64,000 nucleotides of DNA from Massilia putida (GTDB lineage: Bacteria; Pseudomonadota; Gammaproteobacteria; Burkholderiales; Burkholderiaceae_D): assembly GCF_001941825.1 (NCBI RefSeq), contig NZ_CP019038.1:4154001-4218000 (forward strand), in the 5' to 3' direction. Shown one piece after another: positions 26,110 through 34,400 of this stretch (position 1 is the stretch's first letter; each line of letters starts with the position of its first letter). Below the pieces are notes generated by a model. That model was not told the DNA's origin. It searched no databases and was given only the letters and a program-made list of their open reading frames with translations. The position numbers and the translations under genes are program-made.

Positions 26110-27663
26110 TTAGTGGGTTCGGGTCGCGTTCAGCGCCTGGTCCAGCGCAGCGCCCTGGTCGGCCAGGAACCGGTGCAGCGCGGCGCGCGTGCGTTCCTTG
26201 TCGTTGTCGTACGGGACCGCGAGCATCACGGCCGCGCCGTCGTCGCCGCGCATCATGGCCTTGTTCGCGGCCTGCCACAGCTTGCCGACGTAGTCGCTGC
26301 CCGTGTAATGCCCGCCGACCCATTTGAAGGCCCAGACCATGAGCGCGCCCTGCGGCGTGCGCAGGATGCCTTCGTGCAGCGTCACGGGTGTACCGGCGAC
26401 GGTCTCGGCGCGCGCCGCGCTGTCGACTTCGTGCCAGGCATCCTCGTAGCCGCTCAGGCGGTTCATGGAACTGATCAGGTTCTTTTCCGGATTCTGGTTG
26501 CGGTAGTACAGGACGGTCAGGCTGACCGGCAGGCTGCCTGCCTGGTAGGCCTGGTGGAAGCGCGCGTCCGGCGTCATGTAGAAGGGTTTCCAGTCCGCGA
26601 AGTCGGCGGTTTGCGGCGCGGTCACGGCGATATCGGCCAGGCGCACGGGCGCCGGGTTGTGGTTGGCGCGCTCGCCCACCAGCGCCAGCGCGGGCCAGAA
26701 CGCGCACACGAGCAGCACGCCGGCCACCATCGCCGGCAGGCGGCGCGGCGTGCCGGCCGCTTTCGCGATGGACGCGGCGACGGCCACCGGCGCGGACGTA
26801 GACACCGTGGCGCCGTCCTCGCGCCAGAAGCTGCCGATCCAGAACATGACGAACATGACGAGGCCGAAGAACAGCCAGCCGTAGATGATGTGGTCGACGC
26901 CCGTCGCCAGCTCCATGCCGGACAGGTGGCCGATCATCACGATCATGTACGCGCGCAGGCCGTTGGCGATGACGGGAACGATGACCGACAGGCCCACGAA
27001 CAGCACGCGGCGCGCGGTCGAGCGGTAGGTCAGGTAGGCGTACAGGCAGCCCAGCGTGATCGAGGAAATCAGGTAGCGCACGCCGCTGCAGGCTTCGACG
27101 ACGGACCAGCTGCCGGTCGGCAGTTCGAAGCGGGTACCGCTGCGCAGCACGGGAATGCCGGTGGCGCGCACGGCCCACACCGTGAAGTCGGCCGTGAACT
27201 GGATCAGCGGGCCGACGAAGATCTCGCCGAACGGCACCGCGAACAGCAGGAACAGCAGGGGGAATGTGAGCGAGCCGGCCAGGCGCGGGCCGAACAGGGC
27301 CAGCGCGGCGACGGGGAACATCGCGACGAACGTGTATTGCGATACGACCTGCACCTCGCCCAGCTGCGCGGCCAGCCAGCCGGCGCCGAGCAACCCCAGG
27401 AGCACCAGCGCGGGCGGCCAGGGCTTCGGCGGATACAGGCTGAAATTCTCGCGCCGGCGCCACACGAGCCACAGGCTGATCGGCAGGATCACGTAGCCGT
27501 GCGCGAAGGTCTCGGAACTGTTCCACACCGAGACGATCGAGCGCACCGTGCCCAGGTACAGCAGGAACGGCGCGAGCAGGGCCAGCGCGATCAGCATGGT
27601 GCCCTGGCGCGAGATGGGCGCGGTGGTGGCGTTGATCACGCCGGGCGGCGGTTTCAGGAACAT
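26110..27663 (-). CDS. xrtA: exosortase A fused to EpsI domain
   Basis: 517 residues from ATG 27663. The N-terminal two thirds are an eight-helix exosortase: catalytic Cys192 in VVEACSGVRYL, Arg237 in PVIANGLRAYMIV and His258 in VDHIIYGWLFF. The C-terminal third (from about 300) is an EpsI-like periplasmic domain with a further helix and FADWKPFYMTPDARF, VLYYRNQNPEKNLISSMN. Exosortases cut PEP-CTERM proteins at the inner membrane and are proposed to transfer them to an acceptor. The substrate gene at 43486-44370 is in the same window. It overlaps the stp1 gene stop by 10 bases. Confidence 0.97.
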   Translation of the reverse strand: MFLKPPPGVINATTAPISRQGTMLIALALLAPFLLYLGTVRSIVSVWNSSETFAHGYVILPISLWLVWRRRENFSLYPPKPWPPALVLLGLLGAGWLAAQLGEVQVVSQYTFVAMFPVAALALFGPRLAGSLTFPLLFLLFAVPFGEIFVGPLIQFTADFTVWAVRATGIPVLRSGTRFELPTGSWSVVEACSGVRYLISSITLGCLYAYLTYRSTARRVLFVGLSVIVPVIANGLRAYMIVMIGHLSGMELATGVDHIIYGWLFFGLVMFVMFWIGSFWREDGATVSTSAPVAVAASIAKAAGTPRRLPAMVAGVLLVCAFWPALALVGERANHNPAPVRLADIAVTAPQTADFADWKPFYMTPDARFHQAYQAGSLPVSLTVLYYRNQNPEKNLISSMNRLSGYEDAWHEVDSAARAETVAGTPVTLHEGILRTPQGALMVWAFKWVGGHYTGSDYVGKLWQAANKAMMRGDDGAAVMLAVPYDNDKERTRAALHRFLADQGAALDQALNATRTH

Positions 27664-28856
27664 TCGAGACTCTCCCCGATGCAGGCGAGGTTGCTGGACC
27701 AGCTGTAGCGGCGCTGGACCTTGGCGCGGGCGGCGGCGCCGATCGCGGCGGCCGCGCTGTCCTGGCCGGCCAGCAGCGTGGTCACGGCGTCGATGAAGGC
27801 GCTGGCATCCTCGGCCAGTACCAGCTCGCTGCCGGGGACCGCGTCGATGCCTTCCAGCGCCTGCGGCGACACGACGACCGGGGTCGCCATCGCCATCGCT
27901 TCCAGCACCTTGTTTTGGATGCCGCGCGCGATGCGCAGCGGCGCCACGGACACGGCGGCGTGCGCGATGTACGGCCGCACGTCCGGCACGGTGCCCGTCA
28001 CGACGACGCCCGGCAGCTTGGCCAGTTCCTGCACGGTCGGCGCCGGGCGCGCGCCCACGATATAAAACGTCACGTCGGCGAAGCGTTCGCGCAGCGTCGG
28101 GAAGATGTCGGCGGCGAACCACTGCACGGCATCCACGTTGGGCCAGTAATCCATCGCGCCCGTGAACACGAGGGCGCGTTCGCCCGCCGCGTACGGATTC
28201 GCATGCGGCTGCTCGGGCGAAAAATAATCGGTGTCGACGCCATTGTTGAAGTGGCCGATCTTGGCGGTGCTTTCCGGCGCCAGCTGGCGGAACAGGTCGG
28301 CCTCGGGCGCCGAGACGAACAGCGACGCGTCGTAGTCGCGCGCCACGCGGCGTTCGTAGGCGAGCAGCTGGCGCGCCTCGTAGCGGTACAACCAGCTCAT
28401 CGGCCACGATTTCTGGTCGGCGTACTGTCTCCACTTGTCCGAGTCGACGTCGCAGAAGTCGACGACGCGGCGCGCCGAGCGGTACGGGTCGGCGTACTGC
28501 GCCATCGCCGACGAGAACACGAGCACGCGCTCGATCTTGTGCTTCGACACCGTCTCGTCGACCCAGCGCGCGAGCGAGGCGTCGCGGTAGTACTCGAGCG
28601 AGAGCGAACGGTTCTTCAACAGCGCCTGCAGGCTGCGCACACGCGCCAGCAGGGGCTTCATGCCGGCGAAACGGCTGCTGGCGCACAGCGCCTCGACGTG
28701 CGGCACGTGTTGCCAGTCGTCGGGGTCGTCCACGAAAGTGGCCAGGTGCACGCGGTAGTGGCGGGCCAGGTGCTTCAGCAGGTGGTACGAGCGGATCTTG
28801 TCGCCCTTGTTGGGCGGGTACGGGATCCGGTGGATCAGCAGCAGCAGGTCTTCCAT
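27654..28856 (-). CDS. PEP-CTERM/exosortase A system sugar transferase, stp1 type
   Basis: 400 residues. The start LLLLIHRIPYPPNKGDKIRSYHLLKHLA is the XrtA stp1 signature. DFCDVDSDKWRQYA and VSAPEADLFR follow, then the second Rossmann domain GAMDYWPNVDAVQWFA, YIVGARPAPTVQELA, and donor-site RIARGIQNKVLEAMAMATPVVVS. It should transfer one sugar in repeat-unit assembly. Four bases separate it from the upstream FemAB gene, and it overlaps xrtA downstream, so all are probably cotranscribed and translationally linked. Confidence 0.94.
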   Translation of the reverse strand: MEDLLLLIHRIPYPPNKGDKIRSYHLLKHLARHYRVHLATFVDDPDDWQHVPHVEALCASSRFAGMKPLLARVRSLQALLKNRSLSLEYYRDASLARWVDETVSKHKIERVLVFSSAMAQYADPYRSARRVVDFCDVDSDKWRQYADQKSWPMSWLYRYEARQLLAYERRVARDYDASLFVSAPEADLFRQLAPESTAKIGHFNNGVDTDYFSPEQPHANPYAAGERALVFTGAMDYWPNVDAVQWFAADIFPTLRERFADVTFYIVGARPAPTVQELAKLPGVVVTGTVPDVRPYIAHAAVSVAPLRIARGIQNKVLEAMAMATPVVVSPQALEGIDAVPGSELVLAEDASAFIDAVTTLLAGQDSAAAAIGAAARAKVQRRYSWSSNLACIGESLECS

Positions 28857-28860
28857 CGTG

Positions 28861-29958
28861 TTATCCCAGATTACGGACGATGTAGGGGCCCATGAAGTTC
28901 GCCACCGGCAGCGGCAGCTTCTTCCACATTTTGATGAACAGCTGGTATTTCGGGTTCAGCGGATTGTTGTCCGGCAGCGCGCTCGCGCCATACAGCTTGT
29001 ACTCGTACGGCAGGTGTTGCGCCGTGAAGCCCCAGTTCTTCTTGAAGTCGTAGGCGCCGGTACCCAGCTTGCTGCGGCCGAAGTCGAACAGCCGGCAGCC
29101 GCGCGCGGCCGCTGCCTGCATCAAATTCCAGTACATGAAGTCGTTGCCGGCCACTTCGCGCGCGAGGTCCATGCCGCCGCCGTAGTAGGGCACGACTTCG
29201 TCGCGCCAGTAGAACGACAGCACGGCGGCGACGAGGCGGTTGTCTTCCGTGACGATGCTGCGCACTTCGCACTCGTCGCCGAAGACTTCCTGCAGCATGG
29301 CGAAGTATTTTTTCGGGAACACCGGCGTGCCCAGGCGGTGCACGCTGTGCGCATACGCCTCAAACATGCGGTCGACGTTCGCGTCGACCTCGCCGCGCAG
29401 GCCCAGCTTGATGCCTTTGCGGACCATCGCGCGCTGCTTGCGCGGGATCGCGTTCATGTTCGCTTCGTCGTCGCCCGTGATCTCCTTGCGGAAGGTGACG
29501 TACAGTTCCTTCGTGTGCCAGCTGGCGTCGTCCGGGTGGAAGCGCTGCATGCCGCGGTATTCCAGGTGGCCGACGCCGAGTTGTTGCGCGAGTTCGTGCG
29601 CGGCCTCGTCGAGCATCTTGCGCGCGGCATCGTTCGTCGCGGCCGGACCGCCGTACACGCAGAACGGCATCGCGCCGAGCGAGTGGCCGAACAGGCGGCT
29701 CTTGATTTCCGCGAGAGGCAGCACGCCGAGGATCTGGCCGTCCTGCTGCACGTAATAAAACCAGGTCTTGATGCCGAACGAGCCTTCGATGACCTTCTGC
29801 CAGCCGGACAGGTGGAAGAAGGTGGCGTCAGGACAGGCGCGCACGAACGCGTCCCAGCGGCCGTATTCGTGCGGCTGCAGCGTATGCAGCGTCATGGGGG
29901 AGGTCGCCAGTACGGGTGCGGCCCGTTTGGCGGCAGCGGCTTCGATGATCGAGTTCAT
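28861..29958 (-). CDS. PEP-CTERM system-associated FemAB-related protein
   Basis: 365 residues from ATG 29958, overlapping the deacetylase stop as ATGA. FemAB/GNAT features: CPDATFFHLSGWQKVIEGSF (about 42-61), IPRKQRAMVRKGIKLGL with the basic acceptor-site helix, and LFDFGRSKLGTGAYDFKKNWGF. FemAB proteins use aminoacyl-tRNA to add amino acids; XrtA-associated members may aminoacylate or acylate the polysaccharide, which is not demonstrated here. A second, different FemAB-like gene lies at 9717-10811. Confidence 0.92.
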   Translation of the reverse strand: MNSIIEAAAAKRAAPVLATSPMTLHTLQPHEYGRWDAFVRACPDATFFHLSGWQKVIEGSFGIKTWFYYVQQDGQILGVLPLAEIKSRLFGHSLGAMPFCVYGGPAATNDAARKMLDEAAHELAQQLGVGHLEYRGMQRFHPDDASWHTKELYVTFRKEITGDDEANMNAIPRKQRAMVRKGIKLGLRGEVDANVDRMFEAYAHSVHRLGTPVFPKKYFAMLQEVFGDECEVRSIVTEDNRLVAAVLSFYWRDEVVPYYGGGMDLAREVAGNDFMYWNLMQAAAARGCRLFDFGRSKLGTGAYDFKKNWGFTAQHLPYEYKLYGASALPDNNPLNPKYQLFIKMWKKLPLPVANFMGPYIVRNLG

Positions 29959-30839
29959 GGGCGGTTCAGGAAGATGTTGTCCATGCGGTCCCACGCGAAG
30001 TCGCGCGCGAGGGCTTCGATACGGCGTTCCATCCGGTCGATGTTGATGTAGTGGCGGAAGCGCGCCTTGGCGCCGAGGCCTTCCGGACGCGGCTGGCCCG
30101 GGTCGACTTCCCACGGATGGAAGTAGAACAGGGCGGGCTGGCCGTCTTCGCGGTTGACCTTGGCCATCATCCAGCGCGACAGCGCATAGGGCAGCAAGCG
30201 GAAATAGCCGCCGCCGCCGGCCGGCAGGTTACGGCCCATCATCTGCACGGTCGTGATCGGGACTTCCAGCAGGCCGTCGGTGCCGTTCGGGTAGAACGCG
30301 AAACGCGGCGCTTCCGGCATGCCGTAGTGGTCGTGCACGACCGGGTAGATGCTCGAGCTGTAGCGGTAACCCGCTGCCAGCAGTTCGTCGAGCGCCCACA
30401 GATTGTCGCGGCCGATCGAGAAACTGGGCGCGCGGTAGCCCAGCACGGCCTGGCCGCCGATGTCTTCCAGCAGCGCTTTCGCGGAGCGGATGTCGTTGGC
30501 GAATTCGGCACGGGTCTGGTCCGATGCGCGCAGGTGGCCGTAGCCGTGGCTGGCCAGTTCGTGACCGGAGGCGACGATGCGTTTGACCACCTGCGGATAG
30601 CGCTCGGCGATCCAGCCCAGCGTGAAGAAGGTGGCGCGCACACCGTGGCGCTCGAACAGCGCGAGGATGCGATCCATATTCGCTTCGACGCGGCATTCGA
30701 GGCTCGGCCAGCTGGCGCGATCGATATAGGGCGCGAACGCGGAGACCTGGAAGTAATCCTCGACGTCGCAGGTCATCGCATTGCGGATGCGTTGTCCCGG
30801 GCCCGGCATGGGCCGCGGGGCGAGTTCGACCATGTTCAT
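29955..30839 (-). CDS. PEP-CTERM locus polysaccharide deacetylase
   Basis: 294 residues. NodB homology: MTCDVEDYFQVSAFAPYI with metal-binding Asp near 25-28, then ATFFTLGWIAERYP, GHELASHGYGHLR with the two His of the zinc triad, GYRAPSFSIG, and FYFHPWEVDP. The VEDYFQVSAF start is specific to the XrtA-locus deacetylases. No signal peptide is evident, as in relatives. It should remove N-acetyl groups from a sugar of the repeat unit. Its start overlaps the stop of the upstream ATPase and its stop overlaps the FemAB start. Confidence 0.95.
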   Translation of the reverse strand: MNMVELAPRPMPGPGQRIRNAMTCDVEDYFQVSAFAPYIDRASWPSLECRVEANMDRILALFERHGVRATFFTLGWIAERYPQVVKRIVASGHELASHGYGHLRASDQTRAEFANDIRSAKALLEDIGGQAVLGYRAPSFSIGRDNLWALDELLAAGYRYSSSIYPVVHDHYGMPEAPRFAFYPNGTDGLLEVPITTVQMMGRNLPAGGGGYFRLLPYALSRWMMAKVNREDGQPALFYFHPWEVDPGQPRPEGLGAKARFRHYINIDRMERRIEALARDFAWDRMDNIFLNRP

Positions 30840-31906
30840 TCTTGGTTGTCCATAGGATGGGTTACCGCGCCCTGGGGCGTGGCGACGATTTTCTTCAGGA
30901 TCGACAGTACGGAAACGATCGACTTCTCAAGGCGCATCATGCGTTCGTCGAGCACTTCGACGCTGCTCACCCGGCGCTCGCCGATGCGCTGGTCGATCGT
31001 GCGCAGGCCGGTCTTGTAGCTCGCGTCCACGTCCGATTCGGTCGCGGCATCGGGCAGCAGCTGCGGTGCCGGCGTGCCGATCGGATCGGGCACTTCGAAT
31101 TCCTCGCTGATGTCCTTCACGACCGTGTTGATGTCCTGCTCGGCGAGCGCGTGCATCTCTTCCAGGTAGCCCATCAGCAGCACGCGGTCCATCAGCGTGT
31201 TGACCTTGCGCGGGATGCCGCCGCTGTAGGCGTAGATCGCGGCATGGGCGCCATCGTCGAACGACGGGTCGCCTTTCCAGCCGACGGTCGTCAGGCGGTG
31301 TTCGATGTAGGCGCGGGTTTCCTGCGCATCCATCGGGCCCAGGTGGTAGCTGGCGATCACGCGCTGGCGCAGCTGCTGCATGCCGGGGCTGTGCAGGGTG
31401 GCGCGGAATTCGGGCTGGCCGAGCAGGAAAGTCTGCAGCAGCGATTTGTCGTCGGTCTGGAAGTTCGACAGCATGCGCAGCTCTTCGACCGTGCGCGCCG
31501 ACAGATTCTGCGCTTCGTCGATCACGAGCAAGGCGCGCTTGCCTTGGTGGTCGACGTCGCACAGGAATTTTTCCAGGCGCGTGAGCAGGTCCGTCTTGCT
31601 GGCGCCTTCGTACGGCAGGCCGAACGCCGACACGACCATGCGCAGCGTGTCGTCGGGGTCGAGGTGCGTGTTGACGATGTGGGCGGCGACGATCTGGTCG
31701 GACGGCAGCCGGTTGAACAGGTTGCGCACGAGCGTGGTCTTGCCCGCGCCGACTTCACCGGTGATGACGATGAAGCCTTCGCCCTGCGAGAGGCCGTACT
31801 CGAGGTAGGCCATGGCACGTTTGTGGCCTTTGCTGCCGAAGAAGAAATGCGGGTCCGGACGCAGCTGGAAAGGTTTGGCGGAAAATCCGTAGAAAGACTC
31901 GTACAT
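30836..31906 (-). CDS. XrtA-associated AAA ATPase (ExeA-like)
   Basis: 356 residues from ATG 31906 (MYESFYGFSAKPFQLRPDP). ExeA-type ATPase: Walker A ITGEVGAGKTTL with Lys56, Walker B ALLVIDEAQNLS, sensor region LLGQPEFRATL and RQRVIASYHLGPM. The C-terminal third is a linker ending in a Met/Leu-rich helix (RMMRLEKSIVSVLSILKKIVA), possibly membrane-contacting or coiled coil. The role in XrtA loci is not established; ExeA relatives help assemble envelope machines, so a role in placing the outer-membrane export pore is plausible. Confidence 0.93.
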   Translation of the reverse strand: MYESFYGFSAKPFQLRPDPHFFFGSKGHKRAMAYLEYGLSQGEGFIVITGEVGAGKTTLVRNLFNRLPSDQIVAAHIVNTHLDPDDTLRMVVSAFGLPYEGASKTDLLTRLEKFLCDVDHQGKRALLVIDEAQNLSARTVEELRMLSNFQTDDKSLLQTFLLGQPEFRATLHSPGMQQLRQRVIASYHLGPMDAQETRAYIEHRLTTVGWKGDPSFDDGAHAAIYAYSGGIPRKVNTLMDRVLLMGYLEEMHALAEQDINTVVKDISEEFEVPDPIGTPAPQLLPDAATESDVDASYKTGLRTIDQRIGERRVSSVEVLDERMMRLEKSIVSVLSILKKIVATPQGAVTHPMDNQE

Positions 31907-31923
31907 CGTATGCCTCCGCGGGC

Positions 31924-33474
31924 TCAATACTGGACGGTAAGCGTCGCCACGATCGCGTTCTCGTGGTAGTCGCGGTTGTCGAACACGCCGACGCGGCCCT
32001 TCGAGTGGCGCAGGTCGAGCGATCCGGTGGTCTTGGTGTCGAAGCGGCTGCTCAGGCCCGCGCTCAGTTGGCGGATGTCGTTGGTGAGACCGGTGCGCAG
32101 CGATTTCACGTTCGCGCCGTACAGGTTGGCGTGGGCCGAGGTCCGCGTGGACAGCCGGTAATCGAAATTCGCACTGGCGCCGCGCTGGCTCGTGTCTTCG
32201 TTCAGGGAACTTAGCTGCGTCGGCAGCAGCGTGCTGTCTTCCTGCTGCAGCGACAGGGCGTTCGTGCGGTCCTTGAACACGGAGAGCAGTAAGGCGCTGC
32301 GCGCGCCCTTGAACGTGACGGAACCTTGCAGGCGCTTGTTGCGCATATAGCGGTTGCTCAGGTAGTTGATGCTGTTGGCGAGCGTGGGCGGCAGGCCCGT
32401 CTGCGCCATATACGCCTGCACGATCTGCTGGCGCAATACCGGATCCGGATACGCGCCGGCGAACAGGCGGTCGAGCATGGCGGCCGTGTCGAGCGCGGCC
32501 GGGATCAGGAATTGCGAGCGCGTCGTCGTGACGATGTCGGCATAGGTCAACGACCAGATGCTGTGCTGGGTACGGTAACTGCCGTCGAACGAACCCGTCT
32601 TGCCGAAGTAACGCCGGCCGTACGTGGCCGACACCCTGGTGCGCGACGACGGCTGCCAGATGAAGCCGCCCGACCAGCTGCGGCCGCGCGTCCGTTCGGC
32701 GAGCGCGCGGTATTGGTATTTGTCGTAGCCGACGCTGGACGTGACGCTCAAATGTGGCGTGAGCCGGTACTGCAGGCCCGCCAGGCTGTTTTCGGTCGTG
32801 GTGTTGCCCGTAAGCTGGGCGTTCATGTCCTGGTGCGAATAATGCACGTTCCAGCCGAGATCGGGGAACGCGGGGCCGCTGGTCACATCGAACGCACGCG
32901 TGCTGGCCAGGCTGTTGCCGAAACCGCTGTTGCTGCCGCTCTCGACCGAGTCGCGCGACAGGCGGGCCGTCATCGTCGCCGTCGAGCCGAAGCGGTGGCG
33001 CAGATAGGGGCTGATGCTCCAGGTGCGGATATCCGCGCTGTTGTTGGCCGTGTACGAATTGTTCGGGACCGGACCGAATGCCGACACCGCCTGGCGCGAC
33101 CCGCTGGCGGTGGCATCCACGTACAGCAATTCCTTGACGGCGACGGCCTGGGCGGACGCCTGGTAGCTGCGGTCGCTGTTGCGCACGTTGGGCATGTCGT
33201 CGTTGCTGTAGACGTACTTGTGCCATTCCGCGCTGGCATTGAACTTCAGGCGCGACCCGGTGCCGGAGATGACCAGGTTGGGCGCCGCTTCGCTGATGAA
33301 GCTGCCGCGCGCCTGTTCGTCGGGCTGGTTGCCGGCGTTGTCGGAATACGATTCACGCAACTGGATGGTCGGCGTGACTTTCCATTCCGCCCTGCAGTCG
33401 TTCGCCAGCAGCAGCGCCGCCAGCGCAAGCGGCGTGAGTCTGAGCGCGGCCCAATTAGCCGTAGTGATAGTCAT
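31924..33474 (-). CDS. PEP-CTERM system-associated outer membrane beta-barrel protein
   Basis: 516 residues. Signal peptide of about 29 residues ending CRA-EWKV. The mature part is a run of amphipathic strands with aromatic girdles, closing with ENAIVATLTVQY, a terminal aromatic typical of BAM-assembled barrels. Family members are found only in XrtA loci and are thought to serve as the outer-membrane passage for exopolysaccharide; that is family-level inference. Its start overlaps the autokinase stop by 20 bases and 17 bases separate it from the ATPase, consistent with the operon. Confidence 0.92.
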   Translation of the reverse strand: MTITTANWAALRLTPLALAALLLANDCRAEWKVTPTIQLRESYSDNAGNQPDEQARGSFISEAAPNLVISGTGSRLKFNASAEWHKYVYSNDDMPNVRNSDRSYQASAQAVAVKELLYVDATASGSRQAVSAFGPVPNNSYTANNSADIRTWSISPYLRHRFGSTATMTARLSRDSVESGSNSGFGNSLASTRAFDVTSGPAFPDLGWNVHYSHQDMNAQLTGNTTTENSLAGLQYRLTPHLSVTSSVGYDKYQYRALAERTRGRSWSGGFIWQPSSRTRVSATYGRRYFGKTGSFDGSYRTQHSIWSLTYADIVTTTRSQFLIPAALDTAAMLDRLFAGAYPDPVLRQQIVQAYMAQTGLPPTLANSINYLSNRYMRNKRLQGSVTFKGARSALLLSVFKDRTNALSLQQEDSTLLPTQLSSLNEDTSQRGASANFDYRLSTRTSAHANLYGANVKSLRTGLTNDIRQLSAGLSSRFDTKTTGSLDLRHSKGRVGVFDNRDYHENAIVATLTVQY

Positions 33475-34384
33475 ACGTTTCTTCGATGCCGGGGAACTCC
33501 CTGGTCTTGTTATAGATGAGATTGACGTTCGGATAGCCTTCCAGCTGGTGCAGGGCTTCCTTGACCGCGTGCTGGGTCGTCGTCTGCGCTTCGACCACCA
33601 TCACGATCTGCCCCATGTGCGAGGCCAGCACGCGCGATTCGCTCGTCAGCAGCAGCGGCGGCGAATCGAAGATCACGACGCGGTCCGGATAACGATTGGC
33701 GATCTCGTTCACCAGCGTGCTCATGGCCGAGCTGGCCAGCAGCTCGGTCGCGCGCGGCGTGCTGGTGCCGGCCGGCAGGATCGACAGCGTGTCGACGTTC
33801 GTGCGCAGCATGACGTCGGCCATGTCGATCTTGTCGTCCAGCAGGATATCCATCAGGCCGCGGTGCGCGGGCAGGCCGAGCGAGCGCAGCACCGACGGGC
33901 GGGCGACGTCGGCGTCGACGAGCAGCACGGTGTGGTCGAGTTCCATCGCGATGCTCATCGCCAGGTTGATCGCGCAATAGGTCTTGCCTTCGCCCGGCAG
34001 CGAGCTGGTCACCATGATCAGGTTGCCCGGCTTTTCGCCCACGGCGCGTTCCGCAAAGGCGCGCTGCAGCAGCGGGCGCTTGATGACGCGGAAGTCTTCC
34101 AGCAGGCGCGTGCGGCCGCCGGCGGCGGTGACCATGCCCAGGTCGCGCATCCGGTTCAGGTCCAGTTCCACGCGGCGGGTCGAGAATTTCTGCGCCGGGT
34201 GCGGTGCCGCCTCGGCTGCCGCGGGTGCCGCCGCGGGTTCGGGCTGCACGGGGGGCGCGACCGGCGCGAGGACCACGTGGGGTGCCGCCTCGATGGCGTC
34301 GACCGCCGCTTCCGGCGTCTTGGCGACGGTGGGCGCGTTGCGCTGCAGGTCGATCCGGCTTGCCGCTTTTTCGATGATGCTCAC
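33455..34384 (-). CDS. XrtA-associated tyrosine autokinase (chain-length kinase)
   Basis: 309 residues from GTG 34384, supported by TAAGGAG 6 bases upstream; the longer frame reaches back into the chain-length gene. After a Pro/Ala-rich linker (35-65) comes a BY-kinase domain with Walker A SSLPGEGKT (Lys134), Walker A' VLLVDADVARPSVLRSLG and Walker B VVIFDSPPLLLT. The extreme C-terminus has a short Tyr cluster (EETYDYHYG), the usual autophosphorylation tail. It would work with the chain-length protein encoded just upstream, and the LMW phosphatase at 14530 is a candidate antagonist. Confidence 0.95.
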   Translation of the reverse strand: MSIIEKAASRIDLQRNAPTVAKTPEAAVDAIEAAPHVVLAPVAPPVQPEPAAAPAAAEAAPHPAQKFSTRRVELDLNRMRDLGMVTAAGGRTRLLEDFRVIKRPLLQRAFAERAVGEKPGNLIMVTSSLPGEGKTYCAINLAMSIAMELDHTVLLVDADVARPSVLRSLGLPAHRGLMDILLDDKIDMADVMLRTNVDTLSILPAGTSTPRATELLASSAMSTLVNEIANRYPDRVVIFDSPPLLLTSESRVLASHMGQIVMVVEAQTTTQHAVKEALHQLEGYPNVNLIYNKTREFPGIEETYDYHYG

Positions 34385-34400
34385 GGTGTACTCCTTAATC

